NCBI GenBank assembly: GCA_030159235.1
Contig: BSBG01000006.1
Span: forward strand, 124,001 to 188,000
Direction of reading: 5' to 3'
DNA length: 64,000 bases
From: Bacillus safensis
Lineage (GTDB): Bacteria; Bacillota; Bacilli; Bacillales; Bacillaceae
Part shown: one piece after another, positions 28,474 through 37,717 of the stretch
Numbering within the stretch: the first letter of the stretch is position 1
Layout of the letters: each line of letters starts with the position of its first letter
The notes under the pieces: model-generated
Told to the model about the DNA's origin: nothing
Database searches by the model: none
Seen by the model: the letters and a program-made list of their open reading frames with translations, nothing else
Program-made: the position numbers and the translations under genes

Positions 28474-29676
28474 ATGGATCGAGGTCAAAAGCAGGTCATG
28501 TCCATATCGCTTATTACAGCATTTGCACTCATTGGGGATTCAATGCTTTATATTGTTCTACCTGTCTATTGGAAAGAGGTTGGTTTATCATCCATTTGGG
28601 AGGTCGGATTACTGCTGTCTATCAACCGATTCGTTCGCATTCCGCTAGCACCTGTTGTTTGGTGGCTCTATCGATATATCCCAATGAAGACGGGTGTATT
28701 GATGGCTATTTTCATCGCATCAGTGACCACGATGCTATATGGCGTGAGTGGTTTTTGGCTGCTTTTGATCTGCCGCTGTGCATGGGGACTTGCATGGACG
28801 TTACTCCGTATGAGTGGGATGAGGGTCATATCGGAAATGGAAGAAGGCTCACAAGGACATTTGACGGGGCTTTACAATGGACTTTATCGGCTTGGCAGTT
28901 TGTTTGGTATGTTATTCGGCGGGATTTTCGCCAGTCTGATTGGTTTCCAATCCATGACGCTTGTCTTTGGTTTACTCACATTGATAGGGTGCGTTTTTTA
29001 TGTATCTTTAGATGAGATTGAAAAGAGCGAAGAGAGACAGGTGTATCAAGGCATCAAACAGAAGTGGTTTGCACGAGATATCGTGAAAGTACTGATGACA
29101 GGGATGCTGGTTGCACTTGTCATACAAGGTTTATTTGCATCAACGCTGAGTCATGTCATTGAGGCTAAGCTCGGTCATAATGAATTTGCTCTTTTTGGCT
29201 TTGTCATCGGAGCTTCAGCTTTAAGTGGAATCATTCAAGCGATCAGATGGGGTTGGGAGCCCTTTGTCGCACCGAGAGCTGGCAGAAGGTTTGATGGCCT
29301 TGAGATGAAGGAACGAATGCTTTGTGGGATGTTTCTTTCATTTGGAGGACTCAGTCTTCTTGCGATCATGCTGAAGGTAAGCAGCGGATTCCTTTTGATG
29401 CTGCTGTTAATCCAGCTGCTGTCAACGATCATAACGACGTTCACGGATACGCTTGCTTTTCAAAAAGCCTCTATTCAAACAGATAAAAACCGTTTCCTCG
29501 CCAGCTATTCCTTTGTTCAAGATCTGGGAGCTGCGTTAGGACCCTTGTGCGGGTATACGATGATTCAATTTTTTGGAACAAACAGTGTCTTTTGGCTAAT
29601 GCTTATCATAAGCTTCTTGCTTGTTAGCATGTGGGCAAGAGGCAGGCAGCTGCATGTTTCATCTGATGCATCGTAA
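28474..29676 (+). CDS. MFS transporter
   Basis: A 400-residue major facilitator protein with about 12 membrane helices. The first-half motif region (NRFVRIPLAPVVWWLYRY) and the midpoint cytoplasmic loop rich in Glu and Arg are visible. Divergent from the LysR gene across about 100 bp. The substrate cannot be told from sequence. Confidence 0.8.
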   Translation: MDRGQKQVMSISLITAFALIGDSMLYIVLPVYWKEVGLSSIWEVGLLLSINRFVRIPLAPVVWWLYRYIPMKTGVLMAIFIASVTTMLYGVSGFWLLLICRCAWGLAWTLLRMSGMRVISEMEEGSQGHLTGLYNGLYRLGSLFGMLFGGIFASLIGFQSMTLVFGLLTLIGCVFYVSLDEIEKSEERQVYQGIKQKWFARDIVKVLMTGMLVALVIQGLFASTLSHVIEAKLGHNEFALFGFVIGASALSGIIQAIRWGWEPFVAPRAGRRFDGLEMKERMLCGMFLSFGGLSLLAIMLKVSSGFLLMLLLIQLLSTIITTFTDTLAFQKASIQTDKNRFLASYSFVQDLGAALGPLCGYTMIQFFGTNSVFWLMLIISFLLVSMWARGRQLHVSSDAS

Positions 29677-29687
29677 AAAATTCAAAA

Positions 29688-29722
29688 AAACTGCCTCGTG
29701 CAGCTGAGTGCAGGAGGCAGTC
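29688..29722 (-). terminator. Terminator of the 29731 gene
   Basis: On the minus strand ACTGCCTC pairs with GAGGCAGT with inner TGCA pairing, followed by seven T. Confidence 0.8.
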
Positions 29723-29730
29723 AAGTTCTC

Positions 29731-30810
29731 TTATTCTATGTCTGAATCATAGGCTTTTTGCGTCAGCTGGCTGACAACCTCTTTTAATCCATTTGGTTTA
29801 TGAAACTCAACTGGTGTGCTTCCTTTTTCGAATATGATTTGGTCTGCTTCAACGAGCACGACATATCGATTGTTCACCTTGGCAATATGGATCGAGTGGC
29901 CAAAGTCCGCGAGAAGACCTTTGATTTCTGTTTCGCCCAGACGCATTTTCATTGTGATATCAGGGGTCTGCTCAACAATGTGGGAGGCTGCTAGTGTGAC
30001 TTGCTCTGTATCGAGTGTTTCTCTAATTTCTCGTTTTTCACTCGCTTCCCATATTTCAAGATCCTCTTCGAACTGCTTTAATTCTTCACTTTCATCCTGC
30101 AATGTTTCGAAAACCTGTTCCTGCACCATATTCATGACCTGTGATTTCATGATTTCAGGCATGGATTCTCCGTATTCCACGAACTTTAAAAAGTCCTCAA
30201 AATAACGAGCGTGTGAGGATTGGTGAATTTTCACTTCAGCTTCCTCTGTCATTCCCTCTTCTGGCATAAATGGGTATTGGATTGATTTCATGTTTTTTGT
30301 CGTAATGGCCATTTCGACTTTTCTGATCAAGGTAGATGTATCAGCGATAGAAGCCACTTTCTGTTCAAAATCGCATTTCATAATAAAGACAAAGGAATCA
30401 TCGAAATATTTTTTAGGAACGGCAGACGCAACTAAAAAAACGCCGCCTCTGACCGCACTTGTATCTAAATATGTGCGAACAAACTGTTCACTGCATTCAT
30501 TAAACAATTCTTTTGTATCTGCAAATCTCGTTTGATGAAATAGATTGTAGTTTGGATTTGAATCGAGCTCGTGACCGGGTTCAACAATGAATCGGCCAAT
30601 TTTGGTCGGTACTTGTTCAGATTTAGGGTGTCTGTCTACTTTTCGTTTGACGATTTTTTTCAGCTCACCATCTAAAAAATCCTTCAGCTCACTTTGTTCA
30701 AATTCTTCTTGGTCTAATGTTTGATAATGTTTAAATCGTTTATTTGCTTGTTCATCTTTGCCTTCGACTTCTACGACAAAGAATGATAGAAAACGTATCG
30801 TAAAATCCAT
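29731..30810 (-). CDS. DUF3900-like conserved protein
   Basis: A 359-residue soluble protein of the kind annotated DUF3900 in Bacillus (recognition by pattern only). The C-terminal block KMRLGETEIKGLLADFGHSI and the overall layout faintly recall nucleoid-associated NdpA/YejK proteins, which is a weak guess. The middle is acidic and helical (DESEELKQFEEDLEIWEASE). It has a good sigma-A promoter 37 bp upstream of the start and its own terminator. Function unknown. Confidence 0.6.
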   Translation of the reverse strand: MDFTIRFLSFFVVEVEGKDEQANKRFKHYQTLDQEEFEQSELKDFLDGELKKIVKRKVDRHPKSEQVPTKIGRFIVEPGHELDSNPNYNLFHQTRFADTKELFNECSEQFVRTYLDTSAVRGGVFLVASAVPKKYFDDSFVFIMKCDFEQKVASIADTSTLIRKVEMAITTKNMKSIQYPFMPEEGMTEEAEVKIHQSSHARYFEDFLKFVEYGESMPEIMKSQVMNMVQEQVFETLQDESEELKQFEEDLEIWEASEKREIRETLDTEQVTLAASHIVEQTPDITMKMRLGETEIKGLLADFGHSIHIAKVNNRYVVLVEADQIIFEKGSTPVEFHKPNGLKEVVSQLTQKAYDSDIE

Positions 30811-30846
30811 TGATTGGTCACCACTTTTTCTTCTTCGGATATGTTG

Positions 30847-30875
30847 AGTATAGAAAAAGGAGTGAAAATCGTCAA
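30847..30875 (-). promoter_or_regulatory. Sigma-A promoter of the DUF3900-like gene
   Basis: On the minus strand TTGACG and TATACT are separated by exactly 17 bp. Confidence 0.75.
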
Positions 30876-30930
30876 CGAATGGAGAAATATCGTGTCATTA
30901 TTTCCCGAGAAATGTTTATTGAAAAACACT

Positions 30931-30945
30931 TGATAATAATTATCA
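30931..30945. promoter_or_regulatory. Perfect Fur box
   Basis: TGATAATAATTATCA is an exact 7-1-7 match to the Bacillus Fur consensus. It lies 55 bp upstream of the DUF3900-like promoter and downstream of the DUF1540 terminator, so its target is not obvious. Confidence 0.65.
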
Positions 30946-30969
30946 TTCTTGATAGAATGATAAAAGAAA

Positions 30970-30993
30970 AGAAGGAACCTGCAAGTTCCTTCA
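30970..30993 (-). terminator. Terminator of the DUF1540 gene
   Basis: On the minus strand GAAGGAAC pairs with GTTCCTTC, followed by a T-rich tract. Confidence 0.8.
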
Positions 30994-31010
30994 TCTCAGA
31001 GAAAAACATA

Positions 31011-31160
31011 TTATTTTGTTTCAAATGTTTCGCAATCAGTTTCAGCATTGCGAGTCACGTCAGTCATCGTGTTTTTACCAATTTTAATGGTAGAAGCGGT
31101 ACAGCTGTTTTCAGCCCAAAAACGGCAAGAGTTCACTTCACAAAGAACGTTTTGTGCCAT
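31011..31160 (-). CDS. DUF1540 small Cys-containing protein
   Basis: A 49-residue protein starting MAQNVLCEVNSCRFWAENSC and ending CETFETK. The four conserved cysteines with the pattern CxVxxCxxWxxxxxC...C define DUF1540, small proteins of Bacillus and Clostridium with a likely metal or disulfide site and unknown role. GGAGGTGAATTCCC precedes the ATG. Candidate sigma-B and sigma-A promoters lie about 130 bp upstream. Confidence 0.8.
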   Translation of the reverse strand: MAQNVLCEVNSCRFWAENSCTASTIKIGKNTMTDVTRNAETDCETFETK

Positions 31161-31274
31161 GGGAATTCACCTCCGTGATTCATATTGAGAATGAAGCAAG
31201 CTGCCACTTGAATTCATTCAATTTAGTAGTCTCTTTAAAGAAAGAGGCTGTTTGTGCTGGTTATGCACATGTTT

Positions 31275-31310
31275 ATCATACCATCTACCCTGAAAATATA
31301 CAATTTAAAC
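31275..31310 (-). promoter_or_regulatory. Overlapping sigma-B and sigma-A promoters upstream of the DUF1540 gene
   Basis: On the minus strand GTTTAA and GGGTAG are 14 bp apart (sigma-B type; 31285-31310), and TTGTAT and TATGAT are 17 bp apart (sigma-A type; 31275-31303). The two overlap in the same 36 bp. Confidence 0.55.
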
Positions 31311-31314
31311 TTTG

Positions 31315-31347
31315 AAAGAGCGAGAATATAAAACTCGCTCTTTTTTT
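31315..31347 (+). terminator. Terminator without an assigned transcript
   Basis: AAAGAGCGAG pairs with CTCGCTCTTT, followed by seven T on the + strand. No + strand gene ends upstream of it within 1.6 kb. Confidence 0.7.
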
Positions 31348-31515
31348 ATTTGTAAAAATAGTTAAATGCTAGGTGGCACACTCTCTTATTTCGACATATG
31401 AATAGAGTAGATTCAAAACCTGATGTCGGACAAAGTATAAGGGTACATGTACTGATTTTCCGGATAAAGATAAGGTTTTCAATCAAAAATTTTCATAGAG
31501 AGATGAGGGGAGAAG

Positions 31516-32280
31516 ATGAAAGCAGTCATTCTCTGCGGAGGAAAGGGAACGAGAATGAGTGAGATCACACAAGCGCTTCCTAAACCACTTGCTATGATCG
31601 GAGATCGGCCAATTCTATGGCATATTATGAAAATCTATCAGTATTACGGTGTTGACGAATTTATTTTATTGCTTGGATATAAGGGAGACAAGATCAAAGA
31701 GTATTTTCTGAATTATGACTGGCGGCTTCACAGCATGCAGCTCGATATGTCGACAGGAGAGATGAAGCTTTTAGGAAAATCGGAAAATTGGAAGATTACC
31801 TTTTTGGATACGGGTGAGGATACGATGACAGGCGGGCGGTTAAAGCAGGCACAAGACTACATTGGTGATGAGACATTTATGATGACGTATGGTGATGGAC
31901 TTGCCAATATCAATATGTTTCATTTGCTGAAGCGCCATCAAGATTTAGGGGCAGCTGCCACGGTTACAGGAATTGAAAAGAAGTCCCAGTACGGAACATT
32001 GAAAGTCTATAACGGGATGGCACAATCCTTCTCTGAGAAGACAGACAGTATCGGGATGATCAATGGAGGATTTTTTGTGTTGTCTCCAAAGGTATTTGAT
32101 TATTTGACAGACGATGATCAATGCGTGTTTGAAGCGGAGCCTCTTCAAAATCTGGCGAATGATGGAGAGCTTGCAGTTTATGAGCACCACGGATTTTGGA
32201 CGGCAATTGATACGTATAAAAACCTGAAGGAAATCAACGGTATGTGGACAGATGGAAAACAACCATGGAAGGTTTGGTGA
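31516..32280 (+). CDS. yfnH: Glucose-1-phosphate cytidylyltransferase-like YfnH
   Basis: A 254-residue nucleotidyltransferase that makes CDP-glucose from CTP and glucose-1-phosphate. The N-terminal signature is [20 protein letters not shown], and [12 protein letters not shown] near residue 117 and [14 protein letters not shown] near 180 are typical of RfbF. It is the first gene of a five-gene operon identical in content and order to B. subtilis yfnHGFED, which is expressed late in sporulation and contributes to spore crust polysaccharide (literature, from memory). Confidence 0.9.
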   Translation: MKAVILCGGKGTRMSEITQALPKPLAMIGDRPILWHIMKIYQYYGVDEFILLLGYKGDKIKEYFLNYDWRLHSMQLDMSTGEMKLLGKSENWKITFLDTGEDTMTGGRLKQAQDYIGDETFMMTYGDGLANINMFHLLKRHQDLGAAATVTGIEKKSQYGTLKVYNGMAQSFSEKTDSIGMINGGFFVLSPKVFDYLTDDDQCVFEAEPLQNLANDGELAVYEHHGFWTAIDTYKNLKEINGMWTDGKQPWKVW

Positions 32281-32284
32281 CGGC

Positions 32285-33256
32285 ATGAGCGGATTTTGGA
32301 ATGGAAAGAACGTATTTGTAACTGGATGTACAGGGCTGTTAGGGAGCTATCTCGTCAAGGAATTGATTGATCAAGGGGCAAACGTGACTGGACTTGTGCG
32401 TGATCAGGTGCCTCGATCGAATTTATATCAAGGCAGTCAATTTGAAAAAATGAATGTGGTGCACGGTGCATTAGAGGATATGCAAACGATTGAGCGTGCG
32501 TTAGGGGAATACGAAATTGATACCGTCTTCCATTTGGCTGCACAGGCGATTGTTGGGGTCGCAAACAGACACCCGGTCTCTACATTTGAAGCCAATATAT
32601 TAGGGACATGGAATGTACTGGAGGCTTGCAGAAGACAGCCGCTCATTAAACGAGTGATCGTGGCTTCAAGTGATAAAGCATACGGTGATCAGGAGCAGCT
32701 ACCATATGATGAAAACATGCCGCTTAACGGGAAGCATCCATATGATGTATCGAAAAGCTGTGCAGATTTAATTTCTCATACGTATTACAACACATACGGT
32801 CTTCCGGTTTGTATTACGCGCTGCGGCAATTTATATGGAGGCGGGGATTTGAATTTTAACCGAATCATTCCGCAAACGATTCAGCTTGTATTAGAGGGAG
32901 AAGCGCCGGAAATTAGAAGTGATGGAACCTTTATTCGTGATTATTTCTATATTGAAGATGCGGTGAAGGCTTATTTGCTGCTAGCTGAGAAGATGGAGGA
33001 AAAGGGGCTGGCTGGAGAAGCCTTTAACTTTAGTAATGAAATTCAGCTGACGGTGCTTGAGCTTGTGGATAAGATTTTAAAGGCAATGGGAAGTGAGCTG
33101 AAGTCTCGTATTCTCAACCAAGGAACACATGAAATTAAGCATCAATATTTGTCGGCAGAGAAAGCGAGAAAGCTGCTCGATTGGAAGCCTGACTACTCCA
33201 TTGATGAAGGGTTAGAGAAGACGATTGAATGGTACCGCGAATTCTTTCAAAAATAG
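32285..33256 (+). CDS. yfnG: CDP-glucose 4,6-dehydratase-like YfnG
   Basis: A 323-residue short-chain dehydrogenase-like enzyme converting CDP-glucose to CDP-4-keto-6-deoxyglucose. The NAD-binding motif is [17 protein letters not shown] at residue 10 and the catalytic Tyr-Lys lies in [13 protein letters not shown] near 158. ATG 32285 is chosen because the longer frame would run 29 bp into yfnH without its own binding site. No later deoxysugar enzyme is in the operon, so the keto sugar may be used directly or processed elsewhere. Confidence 0.9.
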   Translation: MSGFWNGKNVFVTGCTGLLGSYLVKELIDQGANVTGLVRDQVPRSNLYQGSQFEKMNVVHGALEDMQTIERALGEYEIDTVFHLAAQAIVGVANRHPVSTFEANILGTWNVLEACRRQPLIKRVIVASSDKAYGDQEQLPYDENMPLNGKHPYDVSKSCADLISHTYYNTYGLPVCITRCGNLYGGGDLNFNRIIPQTIQLVLEGEAPEIRSDGTFIRDYFYIEDAVKAYLLLAEKMEEKGLAGEAFNFSNEIQLTVLELVDKILKAMGSELKSRILNQGTHEIKHQYLSAEKARKLLDWKPDYSIDEGLEKTIEWYREFFQK

Positions 33257-33268
33257 AGGTGTAAATAG

Positions 33269-34180
33269 ATGAACAGCATATATTGTACGGTTCTTTCAAG
33301 TGGAAGACTTTATCAAGCCATTGCGTTTTTCTTATCGTTGAAGCAAGTAGAAGATGATGCTGTCATCAAGACGTTATGTATGGATGATGCTGCATTTGAT
33401 TTGCTTCATCAAATGCATTTTCCACATGTCGATCTTGTTCATGTGCGTGAGCTTGAAACGTCGGAGCTTCTCGAAATTAAAAAGGAACGGGATGATTCTG
33501 AATATTGCTGGACGTTAAAGCCGATCTGGATTGAGCGGATTTTTGAACAGGAGCAGGCAGAAGAGGTGACGTATCTTGATGCGGATTTATTCTTTTATGA
33601 GAGTCCGCAAATCATATTTGAACAACAGCCAGATGTGTCTGTTTTAATTTCAAGAGGGGATATTGTCATTCCAAGCTTTGATCCAGAGGAAGTGAAGATG
33701 CTTCAGAAGCTTTTAGGCCGCTATAACTCAGGTTTTCTTCATTTCAAAGGAGATGAAGCCGGACGAAAATGTCTCAGCTGGTGGAAGGAACAATGCTTAA
33801 AAGAATGTAAAAATGCGCCGGGAGAAGGCAAGTTTGGCGATCAAGGATATTTGGATCATATGCCAAGGCTGTTTGAGAGAGTAGAAGATATTGAAACAAA
33901 AGGTGTGAATATTGGCCATTGGAATTATGGGCAGCATTCTTATCAGGAAGAGAATGGGCGTATTTTACTAGAGGATGGGAGCCCGCTCATTTGCTATCAT
34001 TTCAGCGGCTTTCGGATATTGAGCAAGGATGAGATGGAGCAAATTCATGAAAAAGGTCGAGATGACCTGCCGTTTTTCCAAGAAGCCTATCGGGAAGTGC
34101 TTCGCCATGTGATTGAATCTGTGGAGCAGGCCAATCCGCTGTTTAACGGCTATGCCAAACTGGAGGGGGATGACGCATGA
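33269..34180 (+). CDS. yfnF: Glycosyltransferase-like protein YfnF
   Basis: A 303-residue GT-A type nucleotide-diphosphosugar transferase. The metal-binding DxD motif is in TYLDADLFFYESP near residue 108; RYNSGFLHFKGDE and KFGDQGYLDHMP follow, and YHFSGF lies near 245. It is a clear paralogue of the protein at 35368 (shared CWTLKP, DLFFY/DLYFY, SGF/TGF, GDQ and YHFS blocks). It probably adds a sugar to the spore-surface glycan. Confidence 0.85.
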   Translation: MNSIYCTVLSSGRLYQAIAFFLSLKQVEDDAVIKTLCMDDAAFDLLHQMHFPHVDLVHVRELETSELLEIKKERDDSEYCWTLKPIWIERIFEQEQAEEVTYLDADLFFYESPQIIFEQQPDVSVLISRGDIVIPSFDPEEVKMLQKLLGRYNSGFLHFKGDEAGRKCLSWWKEQCLKECKNAPGEGKFGDQGYLDHMPRLFERVEDIETKGVNIGHWNYGQHSYQEENGRILLEDGSPLICYHFSGFRILSKDEMEQIHEKGRDDLPFFQEAYREVLRHVIESVEQANPLFNGYAKLEGDDA

Positions 34181-35367
34181 ACGAAAAGCCAAAGGTAAGC
34201 GTCATTATTCCGAGCTATAATGCGAAAGAGCGTTTAGAAGGGAGCCTTGTTTCCTTAACGCTTCAGGAAACGGATATTCCATTCGAGGTCATTGTCGCCG
34301 ATAATGGCTCAACGGACGGCACGATGGAAATGCTCGAGAATATTGAGGTGAACTTCCCGTTTAAAAAGGTGCGTATTCCTGTCAATCAAGGGATTGCAAA
34401 GGGACGTAATCATGCCATTCGTGAGGCGGAGGGGGATCTGCTGATTTTTCATGACAGTGATATGCTGGCAGAACCAAGGTTTATTCAAAAGCATGCAGAG
34501 GCGCATGCTGATCAAGAGGATCTCGTCATTTGCGGCGTATGCTGGAAGCGGATTTATCGTTATTTTTACACAGCATTTGATAAGGATCATATCAAGCGGT
34601 TGAAAATGCAAGGGCTGTATAAACAGAAAATGAAGGACAAAACGCCTCTTTTATCAATGGAAGAAGTCGAAAACGGCGCATTTCTAGAAAAAAGCTTCGA
34701 TTTACAGTCTGAGTTTATTGATATCCTCAAAGACATCTTACACATATACGACTATGATTTAGGTTCTTATGAGCTGCCGTGGCGATTTTTTATTACAAAT
34801 AACTCCTCTGTCAAACGCAAGCATGTCATGGCACTGGGGATGTTTGATGAAAATATCGTTCGGTACGGGTTTGAGGATTATGATTTAGGGATTCGTCTGC
34901 ATCAGCTTGGTCTCTCCTTTAAATTGCGAGAGGATATCATGAGCGTGCATCAGGAGCACCCAAGTAATTTAACGTCGTTTGATGATATCAAATACAACAT
35001 TTTGTATATGTGTGAGAAGTACAACAACATTGATGCCATTGATGTCCATTTGGCTTTCTCCGGTCCGTTTTCTCACACGGTGACAAATGACATTGTGAAA
35101 GAAATTCGGCAGCTGCGTAAGAATCCGGCATTTGATGACCTGCTGTCTTATTTTTTAGAGCTGCTTCATTTGATCACAGAGCGGAATGTAGGCATGAAAC
35201 GAGATAAAAAAGAAGTGCTGACAGCAAAGCATGTACCTTTGAAAAAGCATGCGGAGGCAGCGCAGGTTGCACGGCAGGAATATGGCTGTACAGTGCTTGT
35301 TGAAGCCATTCAAGGTCTGACGAAAGAGCTATTACGCGTTGATTTGTTCCAAGTGGATGTGTTGTAA
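34177..35367 (+). CDS. yfnE: Family 2 glycosyltransferase YfnE
   Basis: A 396-residue inverting GT2 enzyme. The N terminus SVIIPSYNAKERLEGSLVSL and the DNGSTDGT motif are diagnostic; the DxD equivalent is IFHDSDMLAE near residue 90 and the acceptor-side ED of FGFEDYDLGIRLHQ-type is seen as YGFEDYDLGIRL near 230. The ATG overlaps the yfnF stop by 4 bp (ATGA), so the two are translationally coupled. The last 110 residues are a helical extension. Confidence 0.9.
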   Translation: MNEKPKVSVIIPSYNAKERLEGSLVSLTLQETDIPFEVIVADNGSTDGTMEMLENIEVNFPFKKVRIPVNQGIAKGRNHAIREAEGDLLIFHDSDMLAEPRFIQKHAEAHADQEDLVICGVCWKRIYRYFYTAFDKDHIKRLKMQGLYKQKMKDKTPLLSMEEVENGAFLEKSFDLQSEFIDILKDILHIYDYDLGSYELPWRFFITNNSSVKRKHVMALGMFDENIVRYGFEDYDLGIRLHQLGLSFKLREDIMSVHQEHPSNLTSFDDIKYNILYMCEKYNNIDAIDVHLAFSGPFSHTVTNDIVKEIRQLRKNPAFDDLLSYFLELLHLITERNVGMKRDKKEVLTAKHVPLKKHAEAAQVARQEYGCTVLVEAIQGLTKELLRVDLFQVDVL

Positions 35368-36297
35368 ATGGCCTCTTATCATTTTACAACCATTGTATCG
35401 AATACCCATGTCTTTAAGCTGTTGGCACTGCTTCATTCGCTTGAGAAAAACGCTCACGCATTCAAGCTGTCAGTTTTATGTGCAGACCCTTTGGCTTACA
35501 AGGTGTTAAAGGAATTTCCTCATCCGCATGTTCAATATGAACAGCTTGAAGACATTGAGGATGACTCCCTGCGAAAGGCAAAAGAGGATCGTACGTTTCA
35601 TGAGTATTGCTGGACATTAAAACCTGCCTTTTTGCTTAAAATTCTTGAGTCCTCAGATGCGGATTATCTTGCTCATTTGGATACAGATTTGTATTTTTAT
35701 CATGATCCAGAGGCGATTTTTGCAGAGAATCCAAGCGCTCATTTATTTTTAACGGATCATATGAATTCCAAGCGGTTCTATCGTTATTACGAGTTGTCTG
35801 GCCGTTTTAATACTGGATTTGTAGGCTGTCGTAACACAGACATTGCCAAACAGGCGGTCACGCAATGGAAGGAAAACTGTCTTGCACACTGTACAGTAGA
35901 AATGGATACCAAAAATAAGACGTATGGAGATCAGCGGTATGTTGAAAGATGGGTCGATGATTTTGAAGGAGTCCACGTGGTGACATCCAAAGGAGCCAAT
36001 GCAGCCATTTGGAATATTGAAAACTACAAGCTTTCAGTTGTCAAAGGGGATATGTATCTTGATGAATGTCCACTCTTGTTCTATCATTTTTCTGCCTTTA
36101 CGATCATTGATGAGAAGACCTTTAACCTGAATTGGTACTACTATATGAAAGAACAAAAGCTTGTGGATCACCTGTATATTCCTTATGCTAACTTGGTTCA
36201 TCAAAAGATCAAACAGGTGCAAAAGGTATTTCCAGAATTTCAGCAGGGGTTTATTGCAAAGAAGCATGTTCCTGATACGCATTTTTATGAGATGTGA
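35368..36297 (+). CDS. yfnD: Glycosyltransferase-like protein YfnD
   Basis: A 309-residue GT-A type glycosyltransferase, paralogue of YfnF. It has HLDTDLYFYHDPEA near residue 112, RFNTGFVGCRN near 150, KTYGDQRYVERW near 188 and LLFYHFSAFTI near 235. It starts one base after the yfnE stop and ends the operon at a strong bidirectional terminator. Confidence 0.85.
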   Translation: MASYHFTTIVSNTHVFKLLALLHSLEKNAHAFKLSVLCADPLAYKVLKEFPHPHVQYEQLEDIEDDSLRKAKEDRTFHEYCWTLKPAFLLKILESSDADYLAHLDTDLYFYHDPEAIFAENPSAHLFLTDHMNSKRFYRYYELSGRFNTGFVGCRNTDIAKQAVTQWKENCLAHCTVEMDTKNKTYGDQRYVERWVDDFEGVHVVTSKGANAAIWNIENYKLSVVKGDMYLDECPLLFYHFSAFTIIDEKTFNLNWYYYMKEQKLVDHLYIPYANLVHQKIKQVQKVFPEFQQGFIAKKHVPDTHFYEM

Positions 36298-36300
36298 AAA

Positions 36301-36330
36301 AAACCGCTCATTGATTTGAGCGGTTTTTCC
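36301..36330. terminator. Bidirectional terminator yfnD / yfnC
   Basis: AAACCGCTCA pairs with TGAGCGGTTT, with A/T runs on both sides. Confidence 0.88.
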
Positions 36331-36332
36331 TT

Positions 36333-37571
36333 TTATGATTCATTCCATTTGGAGATGGTTTGATCGCTAGGAAGTAAGAAGGCTAGGATGCCTAATATCG
36401 GTAAGAAGGCAACACCGATCATGGTAGGCGTTAAGCCGAAGGCATCAATAAATGAGCCGAGGGCAACCGATCCGATTGCACCCATACCAAACGCAAGCCC
36501 AACCGTTAAACCAGACATTGTACCAATTTTCCCGGGAAATAGTTCTTGGGCGTAAACCACTGTGACAGAGAAGCTTGATGTCAAAATGAGTCCAATCAGT
36601 CCGAGTAAAACATAGGCAAAGACAGGTCCGGCAAATGGCAGCAGCAGGGCAAGTGGGAAGGATGCCAATAAGGAAACTAAAATCACATTTTTCTTGCCAA
36701 AGCGGTCTGCAAGCGGCCCGCCTAAAAATGTACCAATTGCACCTAGAATGAGAAATAAGAAAATATAAGTCTGTGATTCTTTAATCGTCAAGCCATATTG
36801 TTCAATCGCATAAAACGCATAGAAATTCGAAATGGCATTTCCATACCAAGAGCGGGCAAAGATGAGAAAGACGATAATGCCAAGTGCAATGAGTGCTGAT
36901 TTACGGTGAATATCAGATCGCGCAGCTTTTGCAGGAGCTTTTTTCGCTTGAGCTCGAATGGTTTGGAGTCTGCCTGCGTACCATCTTGAAATATAAAGAA
37001 GAAAACCGACAGCAATCATTCCAACAATCGTAAACCAAGCCACGCCTGGCTGACCGAGCGGGACGAGCATGAATGCAGCGATAAGCGGAGCAAAGGCTTG
37101 CCCTGTATTCCCGCCTACTTGATAGATGGACTGTGCAAGTCCTCGCCTTGGACCAGCTGCCATGTTGGCAACACGGGAGCCCTCTGGATGGAAGATCGCA
37201 GAGCCGAGTCCGATAAGAACAACGCAAAGCAAAATGGTGGCAAAGGACGGAGCAAAGGCAAGTCCGAATATACCGATAGCACTTGAAAATAAAGCAATCG
37301 GAAGTGCATAAGGCATCGGCCGTTTATCTGTGTACCACCCAATAGCAGGCTGCATGACGGAAGAGACCATATTTAATGTAAAGGCAATCAGCCCTAATTG
37401 TGTAAAGGTTAGCCCCATTGAACGTTCTAAAATAGGGAACATCGCAGGAATAACGGCTTGCAATGTGTCATTCAGCATATGACAAATACCAATAATCAAT
37501 AAGATGGGATAAACCGTTGAGCCGGTGACAGATTTTTGAGGTTTATCCTTTGTACGAGCAGCAATAGCCAA
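36333..37571 (-). CDS. yfnC: MFS transporter, fosmidomycin-resistance type YfnC
   Basis: A 412-residue major facilitator protein with about 12 helices in the Fsr (fosmidomycin resistance) branch. The start of helix 1 (GICHMLNDTLQAVIPAMFPI) and the motif ARxxHPEGSRVANMA near residue 120 are typical. The position next to yfnHGFED matches B. subtilis YfnC. Export of fosmidomycin-like compounds is suggested by family only. Confidence 0.8.
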   Translation of the reverse strand: MAIAARTKDKPQKSVTGSTVYPILLIIGICHMLNDTLQAVIPAMFPILERSMGLTFTQLGLIAFTLNMVSSVMQPAIGWYTDKRPMPYALPIALFSSAIGIFGLAFAPSFATILLCVVLIGLGSAIFHPEGSRVANMAAGPRRGLAQSIYQVGGNTGQAFAPLIAAFMLVPLGQPGVAWFTIVGMIAVGFLLYISRWYAGRLQTIRAQAKKAPAKAARSDIHRKSALIALGIIVFLIFARSWYGNAISNFYAFYAIEQYGLTIKESQTYIFLFLILGAIGTFLGGPLADRFGKKNVILVSLLASFPLALLLPFAGPVFAYVLLGLIGLILTSSFSVTVVYAQELFPGKIGTMSGLTVGLAFGMGAIGSVALGSFIDAFGLTPTMIGVAFLPILGILAFLLPSDQTISKWNES

Positions 37572-37677
37572 TGAGACTTCCTCCTTTCATTTCACTGTTT
37601 TCTGTTTTTGCATTCTTCTCATTTTATTCATAAGGTGAACTATAAAACAATAGCAAATTGTCATGATTTAGAAAAAA

Positions 37678-37711
37678 AGAGACACAAGCACTTGCTGGAG
37701 CTTGTGTCTCT
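37678..37711 (-). terminator. Terminator of the penicillin-binding protein gene
   Basis: AGAGACACAAGC pairs with GCTTGTGTCTCT, followed on the minus strand by a T run. Confidence 0.85.
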
Positions 37712-37717
37712 AAAGAG

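Noticed and set aside
30880..31000. FsrA-type small RNA driven by the Fur box
   Set aside because: No C-rich region with a correctly oriented terminator follows the box on either strand.
30810..31178. 122-codon + strand ORF
   Set aside because: Overlaps the Fur box, a terminator and the real minus-strand DUF1540 gene; composition is not protein-like.
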